A DNA stretch of 5,549 bases from Weeksellaceae bacterium (lineage in GTDB: Bacteria > Bacteroidota > Bacteroidia > Flavobacteriales > Weeksellaceae): contig JAQVDG010000161.1 in assembly GCA_028698395.1 (NCBI GenBank), positions 1 to 5,549 on the forward strand, given 5' to 3'. Position numbers and translations under genes: made by a program. Shown in pieces: positions 1 through 5,549 of this stretch (the stretch's first letter is position 1; each line of letters begins with the position of its first letter). A model generated the notes under the pieces. That model was not told where the DNA came from. It saw nothing but the letters and a program-made list of their open reading frames with translations, and made no database searches.

Positions 1-99
1 AAGCCGGATTTGATTTAAATAATTTTTTAGTTTTAAGTAGGCACCATCATCAATAATGAAAGAAAAGCCGCCTATACTGATTGATATTGTTTTGTCCAT
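1..99 (-). CDS. PspC domain protein, N-terminal fragment (runs off left edge)
   Basis: The frame opens with ATG at 99-97 and stays open for 33 codons to the window edge, so only the N-terminus is visible. It reads MDKTISISIGGFSFIIDDGA and continues with AYLKLKNYLNQIRL. From memory, this resembles the start of PspC-domain proteins of Flavobacteriia, which begin M-K-T-x-x-x-x-x-G-G-x-x-F-x-I-D-x-x-A-Y-x-x-L-x-x-Y. In those proteins a short N-terminal domain precedes PspC membrane helices linked to envelope stress. The start lies 5 nt after the padR stop, so the two genes are almost certainly co-transcribed. PadR-PspC pairing is a common arrangement in this group, which supports the call. The PspC helices themselves are outside the window, so the name rests on the N-terminal motif and context. 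Confidence 0.7.
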   Translation of the reverse strand, partial: MDKTISISIGGFSFIIDDGAYLKLKNYLNQIRL

Positions 100-104
100 A
101 GCGA

Positions 105-437
105 TTAAGATTCTTGGGTTATTTTGTTTACTGCTTTGTGCAATTGTTTCCAGGTGGTGGATAATTCTTCAAGAAAATCATTTCCTTGTTCTGTGAGCGT
201 AAAGTATTTTCTGGGTGGGCCGGAAGTAGATTCTTCCCAGCGGTAGGCTAAAAGTTCATCATTTTTTAATCGGGTGAGTAAAGGATAAAGCGTGCCTTCT
301 ACCACAATCATTTCTGCTTTTTTCAGCTCATCTAAAATATCGGAAGCATACGCATCACCCGAATTTTTTATGATGCTGAGAATACAATATTCCAGTATTC
401 CTTTGCGCATTTGTGTTTTTGTTTTTTCAATATCCAT
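105..437 (-). CDS. PadR family transcriptional regulator
   Basis: This 110-residue protein is a small DNA-binding repressor of the PadR family (winged helix-turn-helix, PF03551). The winged helix spans about residues 11-90. RKGILEYCILSII forms helix 1, and YASDILDELKK leads into the recognition region EGTLYPLLTRL (47-57), the family's signature. The wing is GPPRKYFTLTEQG (73-85). A short C-terminal helix (about 88-108) probably dimerises, as in the short PadR subfamily 2. I chose the start at 437 (MDIEKTKTQM) rather than the longer frame opening at 494. The extra 19 residues are hydrophobic and unlike the family, and a promoter -7 box lies at 458-465 inside that extension. The downstream partner is a PspC-like gene, which suggests the pair controls an envelope-stress function. 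The effector cannot be told from sequence. Confidence 0.93.
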   Translation of the reverse strand: MDIEKTKTQMRKGILEYCILSIIKNSGDAYASDILDELKKAEMIVVEGTLYPLLTRLKNDELLAYRWEESTSGPPRKYFTLTEQGNDFLEELSTTWKQLHKAVNKITQES

Positions 438-457
438 AGAATTGGTATTTTCTATTG

Positions 458-490
458 CAAATATATGGACATTAAATAGTATTATGCAAT
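458..490 (-). promoter_or_regulatory. Bacteroidota-type promoter of padR-pspC
   Basis: On the minus strand TATATTTG (465-458) matches the Bacteroidota -7 consensus TAnnTTTG exactly. ATTG (490-487) supplies the -33 TTG with a 21-nt spacer, inside the usual 17-23 range. Transcription would start near 452 and give a leader of roughly 15 nt before the ATG at 437. This supports the shorter padR start. Confidence 0.65.
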
Positions 491-492
491 AC
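479..492. promoter_or_regulatory. Candidate PadR operator (GTATT-N4-AATAC dyad)
   Basis: The sequence GTATTATGCAATAC is a perfect 5+5 inverted repeat around a 4-nt centre. It covers the -33 TTG of the padR promoter (487-489), so a dimer bound here would block RNA polymerase. A second, offset dyad TAGTA-N15-TACTA spans 477-501. PadR proteins are known to repress their own operons through dyads at the promoter. Assignment to this PadR is inference from position and symmetry. Confidence 0.45.
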
Positions 493-538
493 AAAGTACT
501 AAAAATTTAAAAATAGTAAGCAAATTATTTTTAACTAC

Positions 539-553
539 TTGATTATTAATCAA
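539..553. promoter_or_regulatory. Perfect 15-bp palindrome TTGATTA-T-TAATCAA
   Basis: This is a perfect inverted repeat with 7-bp arms and a single central base. It lies about 50 nt upstream of the padR -33 element and about 80 nt after the end of the 631-1008 gene. Its outer halves, TTGAT and ATCAA, resemble those of Crp/Fnr sites but are 5 nt apart instead of the usual 4. It could be a binding site for a dimeric regulator. It is too short and AT-rich to be a terminator, and chance occurrence is possible in DNA this AT-rich. Confidence 0.35.
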
Positions 554-573
554 TAATAAAATGTATATTTTTC

Positions 574-593
574 ATTTTCTTAAAGAAGAAAAT
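574..593. other. Weak AT-rich hairpin after the 631-1008 gene
   Basis: ATTTTCTT (574-581) and AAGAAAAT (586-593) form an 8-bp stem with a 4-nt loop, 37 nt beyond the stop of the gene ending at 631. Only two of the eight pairs are G-C. No clear U-tract follows on the minus strand. It may help end transcription of the Lrp and membrane-protein pair, but it is not a convincing intrinsic terminator. Confidence 0.25.
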
Positions 594-630
594 AAGATTA
601 GGATAGAAATACAGAATTAAAGTTGAAAAA

Positions 631-1008
631 TCAGCTGAACTTTTTCCAATTGGGAATGATAACAGCTAAACCGTAGCCTACAAAAACGAATAAAGCAAAT
701 AGGGAATAAAGAGTTCCGTCCGGCATGAATTCGGGTTGAATGACAATGGATAAAAATAGAGAAGCAATGGTTAAATAAACGCCCCATTTTTTATAAAAAA
801 AGGTGAGTGTAATTCCGATAAAACTAAGAAATCCTAAAATCAAAGTAACGGAAGGATACCAAGAAGGCATGACGGCATCGCTTAAATCAAAATGTTCTTT
901 GAAAAGATAATCGTTGGTTATCCATATTTGATAACCTCTGAATAGGATTCCTCCAACTAAAATGTACATGATAGCAATTAAGCCAAAAAACCAAATGGAA
1001 CGTTTCAT
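631..1008 (-). CDS. Small four-helix membrane protein of unknown function
   Basis: I do not recognise a named family for this 125-residue protein. It is strongly hydrophobic, with four likely membrane helices at about residues 5-24, 51-70, 76-91 and 97-118. A polar loop (about 28-49, DYLFKEHFDLSDAVMPSW) separates helices 1 and 2, and the C-terminus is short and basic (NWKKFS). Basic residues at the start (MKR), between helices 2 and 3 (YKKW) and at the end (WKK) suggest both termini are in the cytoplasm. No catalytic or transporter motif is visible. The ATG at 1008 is 9 nt after the stop of the Lrp-type gene, which suggests co-transcription. A -7-like box overlaps that stop and could give a separate, almost leaderless transcript. 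Coding status is well supported by the long frame, the helix pattern and the tight spacing. Confidence 0.8.
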   Translation of the reverse strand: MKRSIWFFGLIAIMYILVGGILFRGYQIWITNDYLFKEHFDLSDAVMPSWYPSVTLILGFLSFIGITLTFFYKKWGVYLTIASLFLSIVIQPEFMPDGTLYSLFALFVFVGYGLAVIIPNWKKFS

Positions 1009-1012
1009 GGTG

Positions 1013-1020
1013 CAAATTTA
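1013..1020 (-). promoter_or_regulatory. Possible -7 box overlapping the lrp stop codon
   Basis: The minus strand reads TAAATTTG here, an exact match to TAnnTTTG. Its first three bases are the TAA stop of the Lrp-type gene, and it ends 4 nt before the ATG of the membrane protein. No TTG is present 17-23 nt upstream, so the -33 half is missing. If used, it would give a leaderless or nearly leaderless mRNA. Chance is a real alternative. Confidence 0.3.
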
Positions 1021-1494
1021 ATTGAAAATAGATTTCATTAGGCGATTTTTATCATTAAAACTTTCTTCGAGTGAAATCATAGATTCCGTTCTTTTTACAC
1101 CTTCAATTTCATCAATCCTGAAAATCAGCTCTTTAGCATGTTGAGCATCTTTTGCCCGAATTTTACAAAATATATTGTATTTCCCTGCTATGATGTGTGC
1201 TACGGTTACATTTGGGATTTTATGTAATTCATCGATTACTTTTTGAATTTTATTGGTTTTGTTGAGCATAATCCCTAAATACGCAACGAATTGATAGCCC
1301 ATTTTATCGTAATTCAGTGTCAAGGTTGTACCTTTAATGATTCCGGCATCTTCTAATTTTTTTATACGAACGTGAATGGTGCCTGCAGAAATATTCATTT
1401 TCTTAGCAATTTCTGTAAAGGGCAAACGGGTGTTTTCTATGAGATAAAGTAAAATTGTTTTGTCAATTTCATCTAATTCGTATCCGGGATTCAT
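1018..1494 (-). CDS. Lrp/AsnC family transcriptional regulator
   Basis: This 158-residue protein has the full length and layout of Lrp/AsnC (feast/famine) regulators. The N-terminal helix-turn-helix covers about residues 8-56: LDEIDKTILLYLIENTRLPF, then the HTH EIAKKMNISAGTIHVRIKKL, then EDAGIIKG. A linker strand (TLTLNYDKMGY) leads to the RAM/AsnC ligand-binding domain at about 66-145. That domain shows AYLGIML, the helix IQKVIDELHKIPNV, the AGKYNIF turn (103-109), where this family binds small ligands, and the closing strand VKRTESMISLEES. These proteins form dimers and octamers and usually respond to amino acids. The ligand and regulon cannot be read from sequence. It is followed by a small membrane-protein gene 9 nt downstream, a possible target or partner. 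The upstream neighbour is insulated by a strong terminator, so this gene needs its own promoter. Confidence 0.95.
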   Translation of the reverse strand: MNPGYELDEIDKTILLYLIENTRLPFTEIAKKMNISAGTIHVRIKKLEDAGIIKGTTLTLNYDKMGYQFVAYLGIMLNKTNKIQKVIDELHKIPNVTVAHIIAGKYNIFCKIRAKDAQHAKELIFRIDEIEGVKRTESMISLEESFNDKNRLMKSIFN

Positions 1495-1524
1495 GTTTAA
1501 GGATTTAATGAATTTTTTTGTGAG

Positions 1525-1532
1525 TAAAGATA
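1525..1532 (-). promoter_or_regulatory. Possible -7 box of the Lrp-type gene
   Basis: The minus strand has TATCTTTA, matching seven of the eight positions of TAnnTTTG, about 30 nt upstream of the ATG at 1494. No TTG lies at the right distance upstream, so the match is partial. A promoter is expected somewhere between 1495 and 1577 because a terminator isolates this gene from the upstream block. This is the best candidate I can see. Confidence 0.35.
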
Positions 1533-1577
1533 CATAAAGCAGTTGAAAAAGGTGTAGTGATAGACTATTTGATGTAA

Positions 1578-1612
1578 AAAAACCGTCTTATTCCGAAAAT
1601 AAGACGGTTTTT
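1578..1612. terminator. Strong bidirectional hairpin terminator
   Basis: A 15-bp perfect stem (1578-1592 with 1598-1612) encloses the 5-nt loop CCGAA. Its core is CCGTCTTATT / AATAAGACGG. On the minus strand the hairpin is followed by a run of seven T (complement of 1576-1582), a classic intrinsic terminator 21 nt beyond the stop codon at 1634. On the plus strand five T follow, so it could work both ways. It ends the T9SS cargo operon and separates it from the Lrp-type gene. Confidence 0.92.
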
Positions 1613-1633
1613 CTAACTAAAAACTTATAATAA

Positions 1634-2386
1634 TTATTTTACAACAATACGAATGGTATGAGTGATTCCGGAATCTCCTTTGAAATTCACCCAATAAACA
1701 CCACTGCTTAATCCTGTTAAATCCAATTGAGAAGCTCCACTTTTTAGTTGTGTAACTTTCACTATTCTTCCTTCTGTATTTAGGATTTGAATGTTAGCGT
1801 TCTCTTTTAGGTTTACGTTGGTAAATCCTTTAGCAACCGTTGGATAAACTTCTGCAATTGCTTGAGACCGAATATCGTTTACGCCCAATCCATCTTTGTT
1901 ATACAGATAGCTGAAAGTGAAATCAGTTCCTTCAATTTCATTTCCTTCTCCATCGGTTTGTGTAAATCGCACTTTGTATTCAGCTAAATTTGTTTCATCT
2001 AAATTGATGAAATAATCAAACATTCCCCAGTTGGAATTGGCATAGAGAATACCTCCATTTTGATTTGGGTAATAAGAACCTTCATAAAGTGGGAAGAAGC
2101 AGTTTCCGGAAGGACCTCCGATACAAAACTGTGCTAATTCGCCATTGGTATTAATCATTTCTATTATCTGTCCTCTGAGGTAAATATCACTGGAACTCTC
2201 GTTAGAAATAAGTAAATGAAGTTTGGCAGCTTCAGCCGGATCGGCAAAACTTCCGTGTACATCAAATACAAAAGTGTTATTGTCTTCGTAAGGATTGTCT
2301 TCTAAATCAGCAACTCTATATTCTCTTTGTGCAAAACTTGAAATGGCATAAAGAGTGAAAAATGTGCTTAAAATAATCTTTTTCAT
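1634..2386 (-). CDS. Secreted protein with T9SS type A sorting domain
   Basis: This 250-residue protein starts with a clear Sec signal peptide (MKKIILSTFFTLYAISSFAQ, likely cleaved near residue 19). The last 75 residues or so are a T9SS C-terminal sorting domain: EVYPTVAKGFTNVNL, IQILNTEGRIVK, LDLTGLSSGVYWVNF and the terminal RIVVK. It is therefore expected to cross the outer membrane and be secreted or attached to the surface. The first CTD motif reads YPTVAKG instead of the common YPNPxxG, a mild divergence. The cargo part (about 21-168) is beta-rich, with a likely Ig-like fold (LHLLISNESSSDIYLRGQII) and a Cys88/Cys96 pair that could form a disulfide. I do not recognise its family. It begins 6 nt after the stop of the Omp28-related gene and is followed by a strong terminator, so it is the last gene of that operon. 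Upstream bases are A-rich with no Shine-Dalgarno, as usual for the group. Confidence 0.9.
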   Translation of the reverse strand: MKKIILSTFFTLYAISSFAQREYRVADLEDNPYEDNNTFVFDVHGSFADPAEAAKLHLLISNESSSDIYLRGQIIEMINTNGELAQFCIGGPSGNCFFPLYEGSYYPNQNGGILYANSNWGMFDYFINLDETNLAEYKVRFTQTDGEGNEIEGTDFTFSYLYNKDGLGVNDIRSQAIAEVYPTVAKGFTNVNLKENANIQILNTEGRIVKVTQLKSGASQLDLTGLSSGVYWVNFKGDSGITHTIRIVVK

Positions 2387-2392
2387 ATTTTT

Positions 2393-4090
2393 TTATTTAA
2401 TAACTACTTTTTTAGTTGTAATGGTTTTTCCTGCATCAATTTTAATGATATATGTTCCTTTACCGAAAGCAGTTAAGTCTAATTCAGTTTTATTGGTGGC
2501 TAATCGGTTAGCAGTATAAATTGCTCTTCCTGAAAGGTCATACACATAAATATTGTCAATTTTGGCATCGCTGGTAATGTTTACTACACCGGAAGATGGG
2601 TTAGGATAGATGTTTACAGCAGAAAGGTCTTGTTCATATAATCCTAAAGCTCCTTTTTTGAATTCAGAAATGAATCCACTACCGTAATCTCCATCACTTT
2701 CAATAAGTATTGCTCCACTATTATCTTTCAAAGTGAAAGAAGCTCCGCCATCTCCTCCTACGTCAATGATACGGAAACTATAACAGTCATCGCCGGGAAG
2801 TTCTATCTCAATTTCATAGGTAGTATTGTTAGCGTATCCGTTTCCTTGCATAACAGCCTGATTGTTACTTTTTCTTATAATCCATCGAGTATCACTTCCA
2901 TTGTTATCTGTATGAAGCGTTAGATGTAGGGTATTAGAAGAAGCGGTAGGAGCGTCTGCAAAGCTTAGGGTCATAGAATTGTTATCCGGATTTTGGTCTT
3001 CACTGGAAACAATTGAAATAACCAAATCATTCAGTGCTTGTTTTTCAAATGCAATTCCGGGAAGAGTAACGGTTGTTCTTCTCAAAGAAGTAAGAGAACC
3101 GGTCCATTCATAAGTATGAACATCACCTCCGTTAACGGAATATTCAAAAGTAAGATTGGTAATAGTATTTTCTCCTCTGTTTTCAAATTCAAAAACGGGT
3201 GAAACTGTATTACCACAAGTAGGTAAAATTTCATTAATTCCAACAATGGAAGCATCATTTTGGTAGTCCAATCCGATTAAAGAAGTAAAAGCTCCATTTC
3301 CACTGATGATTTTTTGATGTGTTTCGGTCATGAATACTACAATTTCCATATCGGGAAGAATAGCCGGAATATTTTTATAGTCGTTTGGAATAGTGTATGT
3401 ATAAGTTTTACTTACAAAACTTCCTTCAGTCGTTGTTGAGATTTCCTCTCCCCATTGTCCGGTTATTAAATCAACTAAACGACGCATGTGGTTGTAATTG
3501 TTTCCTTGATTTCCTCCAGTTTGAGGTCCTTTGGTGTTGTTTTGCAACAAGGCTACATTCAAGAAATTCGTAGATTGTGGGCTACTTCCAGTATAGTAAG
3601 CTTCTACTAAAACTGTTAATTCACGAGTGTCAATGTTAATAGACGCTTCTACCGCCATATTTACATAAGAAGCGGTGTTTTTAATTTGGTTAGCTGCTGT
3701 CTTCCAATAATTTCTATTCATGGCTGTTGTTCCGGAATTTCCTTGTTCCATTCCCGGAAAGTTTTGACGGTTAACTGTTGCTGCAGGATAACCGCCTAAA
3801 CCGGTTTGGTTGGCAATTGCATTTCCCCATTGCGTTCTGAAATCCGGGTCGTTTCCATTCGGATTGGCATAACCTCCTTGGTGAATGTTAATTGCAAAAG
3901 CATTTCCCGGGTTTTCTGTCATGATTTGCTCTGCGATGATGTGACCTTGAGGGCAATAAACACAATAAATTCCGGTGAATTCTTCTAAAATAATCTTTCT
4001 GTTTTCAGGCGTTGTACTTACAATCGTCTGACCATAAACCGCTAATGGCAACAAGCCCGATAGCAGAAATTTAGTAATAAAATGTTTCAT
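2393..4090 (-). CDS. Omp28-related outer membrane protein with thioredoxin-like domain and T9SS sorting domain
   Basis: This 565-residue exported protein has several parts. A signal peptide (1-20, ending AVYG) has no lipobox cysteine. A thioredoxin-like region (about 31-270) opens with ILEEFTGIYCVYCPQGH: the CxxC is Cys43-Val-Tyr-Cys46. GLGGYPAATVNR follows, with Pro102 where thioredoxin folds keep a cis-proline, and HMRRLV (201-206) lies further on. This layout fits the Omp28-related family. Residues about 285-380 look like an Ig-type or CARDB-like beta domain (FEFENRGENTITNLTFEYSV). Residues about 386-478 form a beta-sandwich-like module (TLHTDNNGSDTRWIIR, CYSFRIIDVGGDGGASFTL) of a sort often seen in Bacteroidota secreted proteins. 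Residues about 490-565 are a textbook T9SS type A sorting domain (IYPNPSSG, IYVYDLSGRAIY, GKGTYIIKI, ending KKVVIK). The protein should reach the cell surface. Redox or adhesin roles are both possible, and its substrate is unknown. It is co-transcribed with the next T9SS protein and lies after a DUF6029 barrel gene. Confidence 0.92.
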   Translation of the reverse strand: MKHFITKFLLSGLLPLAVYGQTIVSTTPENRKIILEEFTGIYCVYCPQGHIIAEQIMTENPGNAFAINIHQGGYANPNGNDPDFRTQWGNAIANQTGLGGYPAATVNRQNFPGMEQGNSGTTAMNRNYWKTAANQIKNTASYVNMAVEASINIDTRELTVLVEAYYTGSSPQSTNFLNVALLQNNTKGPQTGGNQGNNYNHMRRLVDLITGQWGEEISTTTEGSFVSKTYTYTIPNDYKNIPAILPDMEIVVFMTETHQKIISGNGAFTSLIGLDYQNDASIVGINEILPTCGNTVSPVFEFENRGENTITNLTFEYSVNGGDVHTYEWTGSLTSLRRTTVTLPGIAFEKQALNDLVISIVSSEDQNPDNNSMTLSFADAPTASSNTLHLTLHTDNNGSDTRWIIRKSNNQAVMQGNGYANNTTYEIEIELPGDDCYSFRIIDVGGDGGASFTLKDNSGAILIESDGDYGSGFISEFKKGALGLYEQDLSAVNIYPNPSSGVVNITSDAKIDNIYVYDLSGRAIYTANRLATNKTELDLTAFGKGTYIIKIDAGKTITTKKVVIK

Positions 4091-4140
4091 AATCTGTTAA
4101 TTTGTGTGTGATGTATAAAAAAAATTAAAGTCCAATATTG

Positions 4141-4148
4141 CAAATTTA
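4141..4148 (-). promoter_or_regulatory. Likely -7 box before the Omp28-related gene
   Basis: The minus strand reads TAAATTTG, an exact TAnnTTTG match, directly after the stop codon of the DUF6029 gene and 50 nt before the ATG at 4090. A start site near 4135 would give a leader of about 45 nt containing a run of eight T. No TTG is found at the -33 distance. The 58-nt gap and the absence of a terminator also allow readthrough from the DUF6029 gene. Confidence 0.45.
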
Positions 4149-5549
4149 TTAAAATGTTTTGACTAATGAAAGAGTAAATCCTGTATTTTCAGGAACATAT
4201 CGACAAACTCCTCCGACACAAATTAGTCCTCCTCGTTGACGACCGTAGTTTAACTGAACTCGCGTGGTTTCTTTAGCATAACTTCCGCCTACCATATAAT
4301 AATGAAAACGTAAATCTTTGTCGTCATTTCCATAATTGTATTGGTCGCCTACATAAAAATTCCATTTGTGGTTTAAATTGTATTCTACTAAAGCGGCTGC
4401 CCAGTTTTTCTTGTCTCGTTTGGTTTGTAAATGTTGCAATTCAAACCGGATGGAATTTTTTGAATTGAATTTATACAGAAAATCACCGACTACTACGTTG
4501 GCAATGATATGACTGTAATTTCCTCCTTCAATAATTCCTTTGTCATAGTACTGGTGCATATAAGTAATAATAGATGAGAATTTATCTGTCCATTTTTTAT
4601 TAATTTCAAAATTTACATCGTGAAAGAATTTTTTTCCAAAATCAAAAAAATTGGTTTCGTAACTCATGTCATTATTGAATTTAGCATTTAAACCGTTCCA
4701 GTACGAAGCGTTTGCTGCCAGTTTGGTGCCGTATTTCCCACCTAATAAACTACCTTTTTTGAAGTTGTAGAAAACATCTATTTGTCCACCGATTTCTCCG
4801 GCTTGTTGGGTGTTAAAATCAATATTAGGCTGAGATTGATAGACATAGATATTAGTCAAAAGATAATCGTGTTGTCTGGTAAGTGCCGGTAAATAATTAA
4901 TAATGGCTTCATTATAAGAATTTAAAGCAGGGTCGCTTAAATTTCTTTCTCCATAAATCCCCATATTTTCCATTCTTCTGAATGTAGTGCTTATGCCGAA
5001 TCCTTTGGTGGAATATCCGAGGTTTACCAATAAAGCATTTCCGTTATAATATTTTTCGGAAGGTTGTTCACCACTGATTAAGGGACGCTCTCCTTTGTAA
5101 ACGTATTCTGCATTGACATAAATACCGGAACTTCCTGAATACCCCAATCGGGCAGAAATATTATTGTAATTCTGCGGGAAATCATCAATCGGACCGGTAT
5201 AATTTTCATTCTGTCCTACATAACTAAATCCGGCTGTTACGGAAGTGGAATAATTTTCTTTATTAAAAAGACGTATCAAGTTGGTTTCAATGTCCATTCC
5301 TCCGACAGTTCCTTCGGTTGTTTCAAATCCCAATCGGTTTTTACCGATTAAACCTTTAATAGTAGTAAAATTATTCGGTGTGTAAGCAACACGTATTCCT
5401 CGAATCGAGTTATTAATCCCGATTTGGCGGTCTTCCCAACTCCTTAAAACTAATCCACTACCAAATTGCTCATAAAAATTCCCGGCGGTAATATCTAAAT
5501 CTTCACCTTTATAATTGACATAATACGTCGCAATTTTATTGTCATTGAA
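4149..5549 (-). CDS. DUF6029 family outer-membrane beta-barrel protein, C-terminal 466 residues (start beyond right edge)
   Basis: The frame is open from the right edge (first codon 5549-5547) to TAA at 4151-4149. The TTG at 5333, a possible start, is only an internal leucine, since 72 more in-frame codons lie upstream and carry typical family sequence. Those upstream residues include GNFYEQFGSGLVLRSWEDR and the following IGINNSIRGIRVAYTPNNF, a pattern I recognise from DUF6029 proteins. The body alternates hydrophobic and polar residues with many aromatics (INAEYVYKG-like strands), fitting an outer-membrane beta barrel. The C-terminus reads GGLICVGGVCRYVPENTGF and then TLSLVKTF, ending in the terminal phenylalanine common in barrel proteins. 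The Cys-x4-Cys pair (codons at 4218-4220 and 4203-4205) could be a disulfide in a surface loop. The signal peptide is outside the window. Function is unknown; the neighbours suggest an envelope role with the two exported proteins downstream. Confidence 0.88.
   Translation of the reverse strand, partial: FNDNKIATYYVNYKGEDLDITAGNFYEQFGSGLVLRSWEDRQIGINNSIRGIRVAYTPNNFTTIKGLIGKNRLGFETTEGTVGGMDIETNLIRLFNKENYSTSVTAGFSYVGQNENYTGPIDDFPQNYNNISARLGYSGSSGIYVNAEYVYKGERPLISGEQPSEKYYNGNALLVNLGYSTKGFGISTTFRRMENMGIYGERNLSDPALNSYNEAIINYLPALTRQHDYLLTNIYVYQSQPNIDFNTQQAGEIGGQIDVFYNFKKGSLLGGKYGTKLAANASYWNGLNAKFNNDMSYETNFFDFGKKFFHDVNFEINKKWTDKFSSIITYMHQYYDKGIIEGGNYSHIIANVVVGDFLYKFNSKNSIRFELQHLQTKRDKKNWAAALVEYNLNHKWNFYVGDQYNYGNDDKDLRFHYYMVGGSYAKETTRVQLNYGRQRGGLICVGGVCRYVPENTGFTLSLVKTF

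Noticed and set aside
438..494. N-terminal extension of PadR by 19 residues
   Set aside because: The extension is unlike the family and contains the exact -7 box TATATTTG. The start at 437 gives a normal PadR N-terminus.
292..510. 72-codon plus-strand open frame
   Set aside because: It lies largely opposite the PadR gene, shows no recognisable protein features and reads through the padR promoter, so it is a shadow frame.
1489..1513. ATTCAT-N13-ATGAAT inverted repeat over the lrp start codon, a possible autoregulatory site
   Set aside because: The arms are only 6 bp, AT-rich and widely spaced, one arm is inside the coding sequence, and it does not match a known Lrp consensus well. Chance is likely.
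3806..3988. 60-codon plus-strand open frame
   Set aside because: It is fully antisense to the thioredoxin-like region of the Omp28-related gene and has no domain or upstream signal.
4113..4140. Terminator between the DUF6029 and Omp28-related genes, based on a T8 run on the minus strand
   Set aside because: No stable hairpin precedes the T-run. The CAATATTG palindrome nearby is too short and AT-rich.
5331..5333. TTG start codon for the DUF6029 protein
   Set aside because: The frame continues upstream without a stop to the window edge and encodes typical family sequence, so this TTG is an internal leucine codon.

Overview
The window looks like chromosomal DNA from a member of the Flavobacteriia (Bacteroidota), probably Flavobacterium-like. 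The DNA is AT-rich. Two proteins end in type IX secretion system (T9SS) type A sorting domains, and there is a DUF6029-type outer-membrane barrel and an Omp28-related protein. Upstream regions carry TAnnTTTG boxes, the -7 element of Bacteroidota promoters, and there are no strong Shine-Dalgarno sequences. All supported genes lie on the minus strand, so transcription runs from high to low coordinates. No plus-strand gene, tRNA, rRNA, CRISPR array, insertion sequence or phage gene is visible. No stretch longer than about 200 bases lacks a gene.

Region 1 (5549 to about 1578) is a cell-envelope block. It starts with the C-terminal 466 residues of a DUF6029 family beta-barrel protein whose start lies outside the window. 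After a 58-nt gap holding a likely promoter comes a 565-residue Omp28-related protein: signal peptide, thioredoxin-like domain with CxxC, further beta-rich domains and a T9SS tail. Six nucleotides later comes a 250-residue secreted protein with its own T9SS tail. A strong bidirectional hairpin terminator closes the block. The likely picture is an outer-membrane barrel plus two exported surface proteins, but their joint function is unknown.

Region 2 (1494 to 631) holds an Lrp/AsnC-family regulator and, 9 nt downstream, a small four-helix membrane protein of unknown function.

Region 3 (about 560 to 1) holds a PadR-family repressor followed after 5 nt by the start of a PspC-like protein that runs off the left edge. 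The intergenic region before padR has a good Bacteroidota promoter. A GTATT-N4-AATAC dyad overlaps its -33 element, and a perfect 15-bp palindrome lies further upstream. This suggests an autoregulated PadR-PspC operon.

Most of the window is ordinary for this group. The points most worth a second look are the three-gene envelope cluster with a surface-exported thioredoxin-like protein, the unrecognised small T9SS cargo, and the operator candidates before padR.
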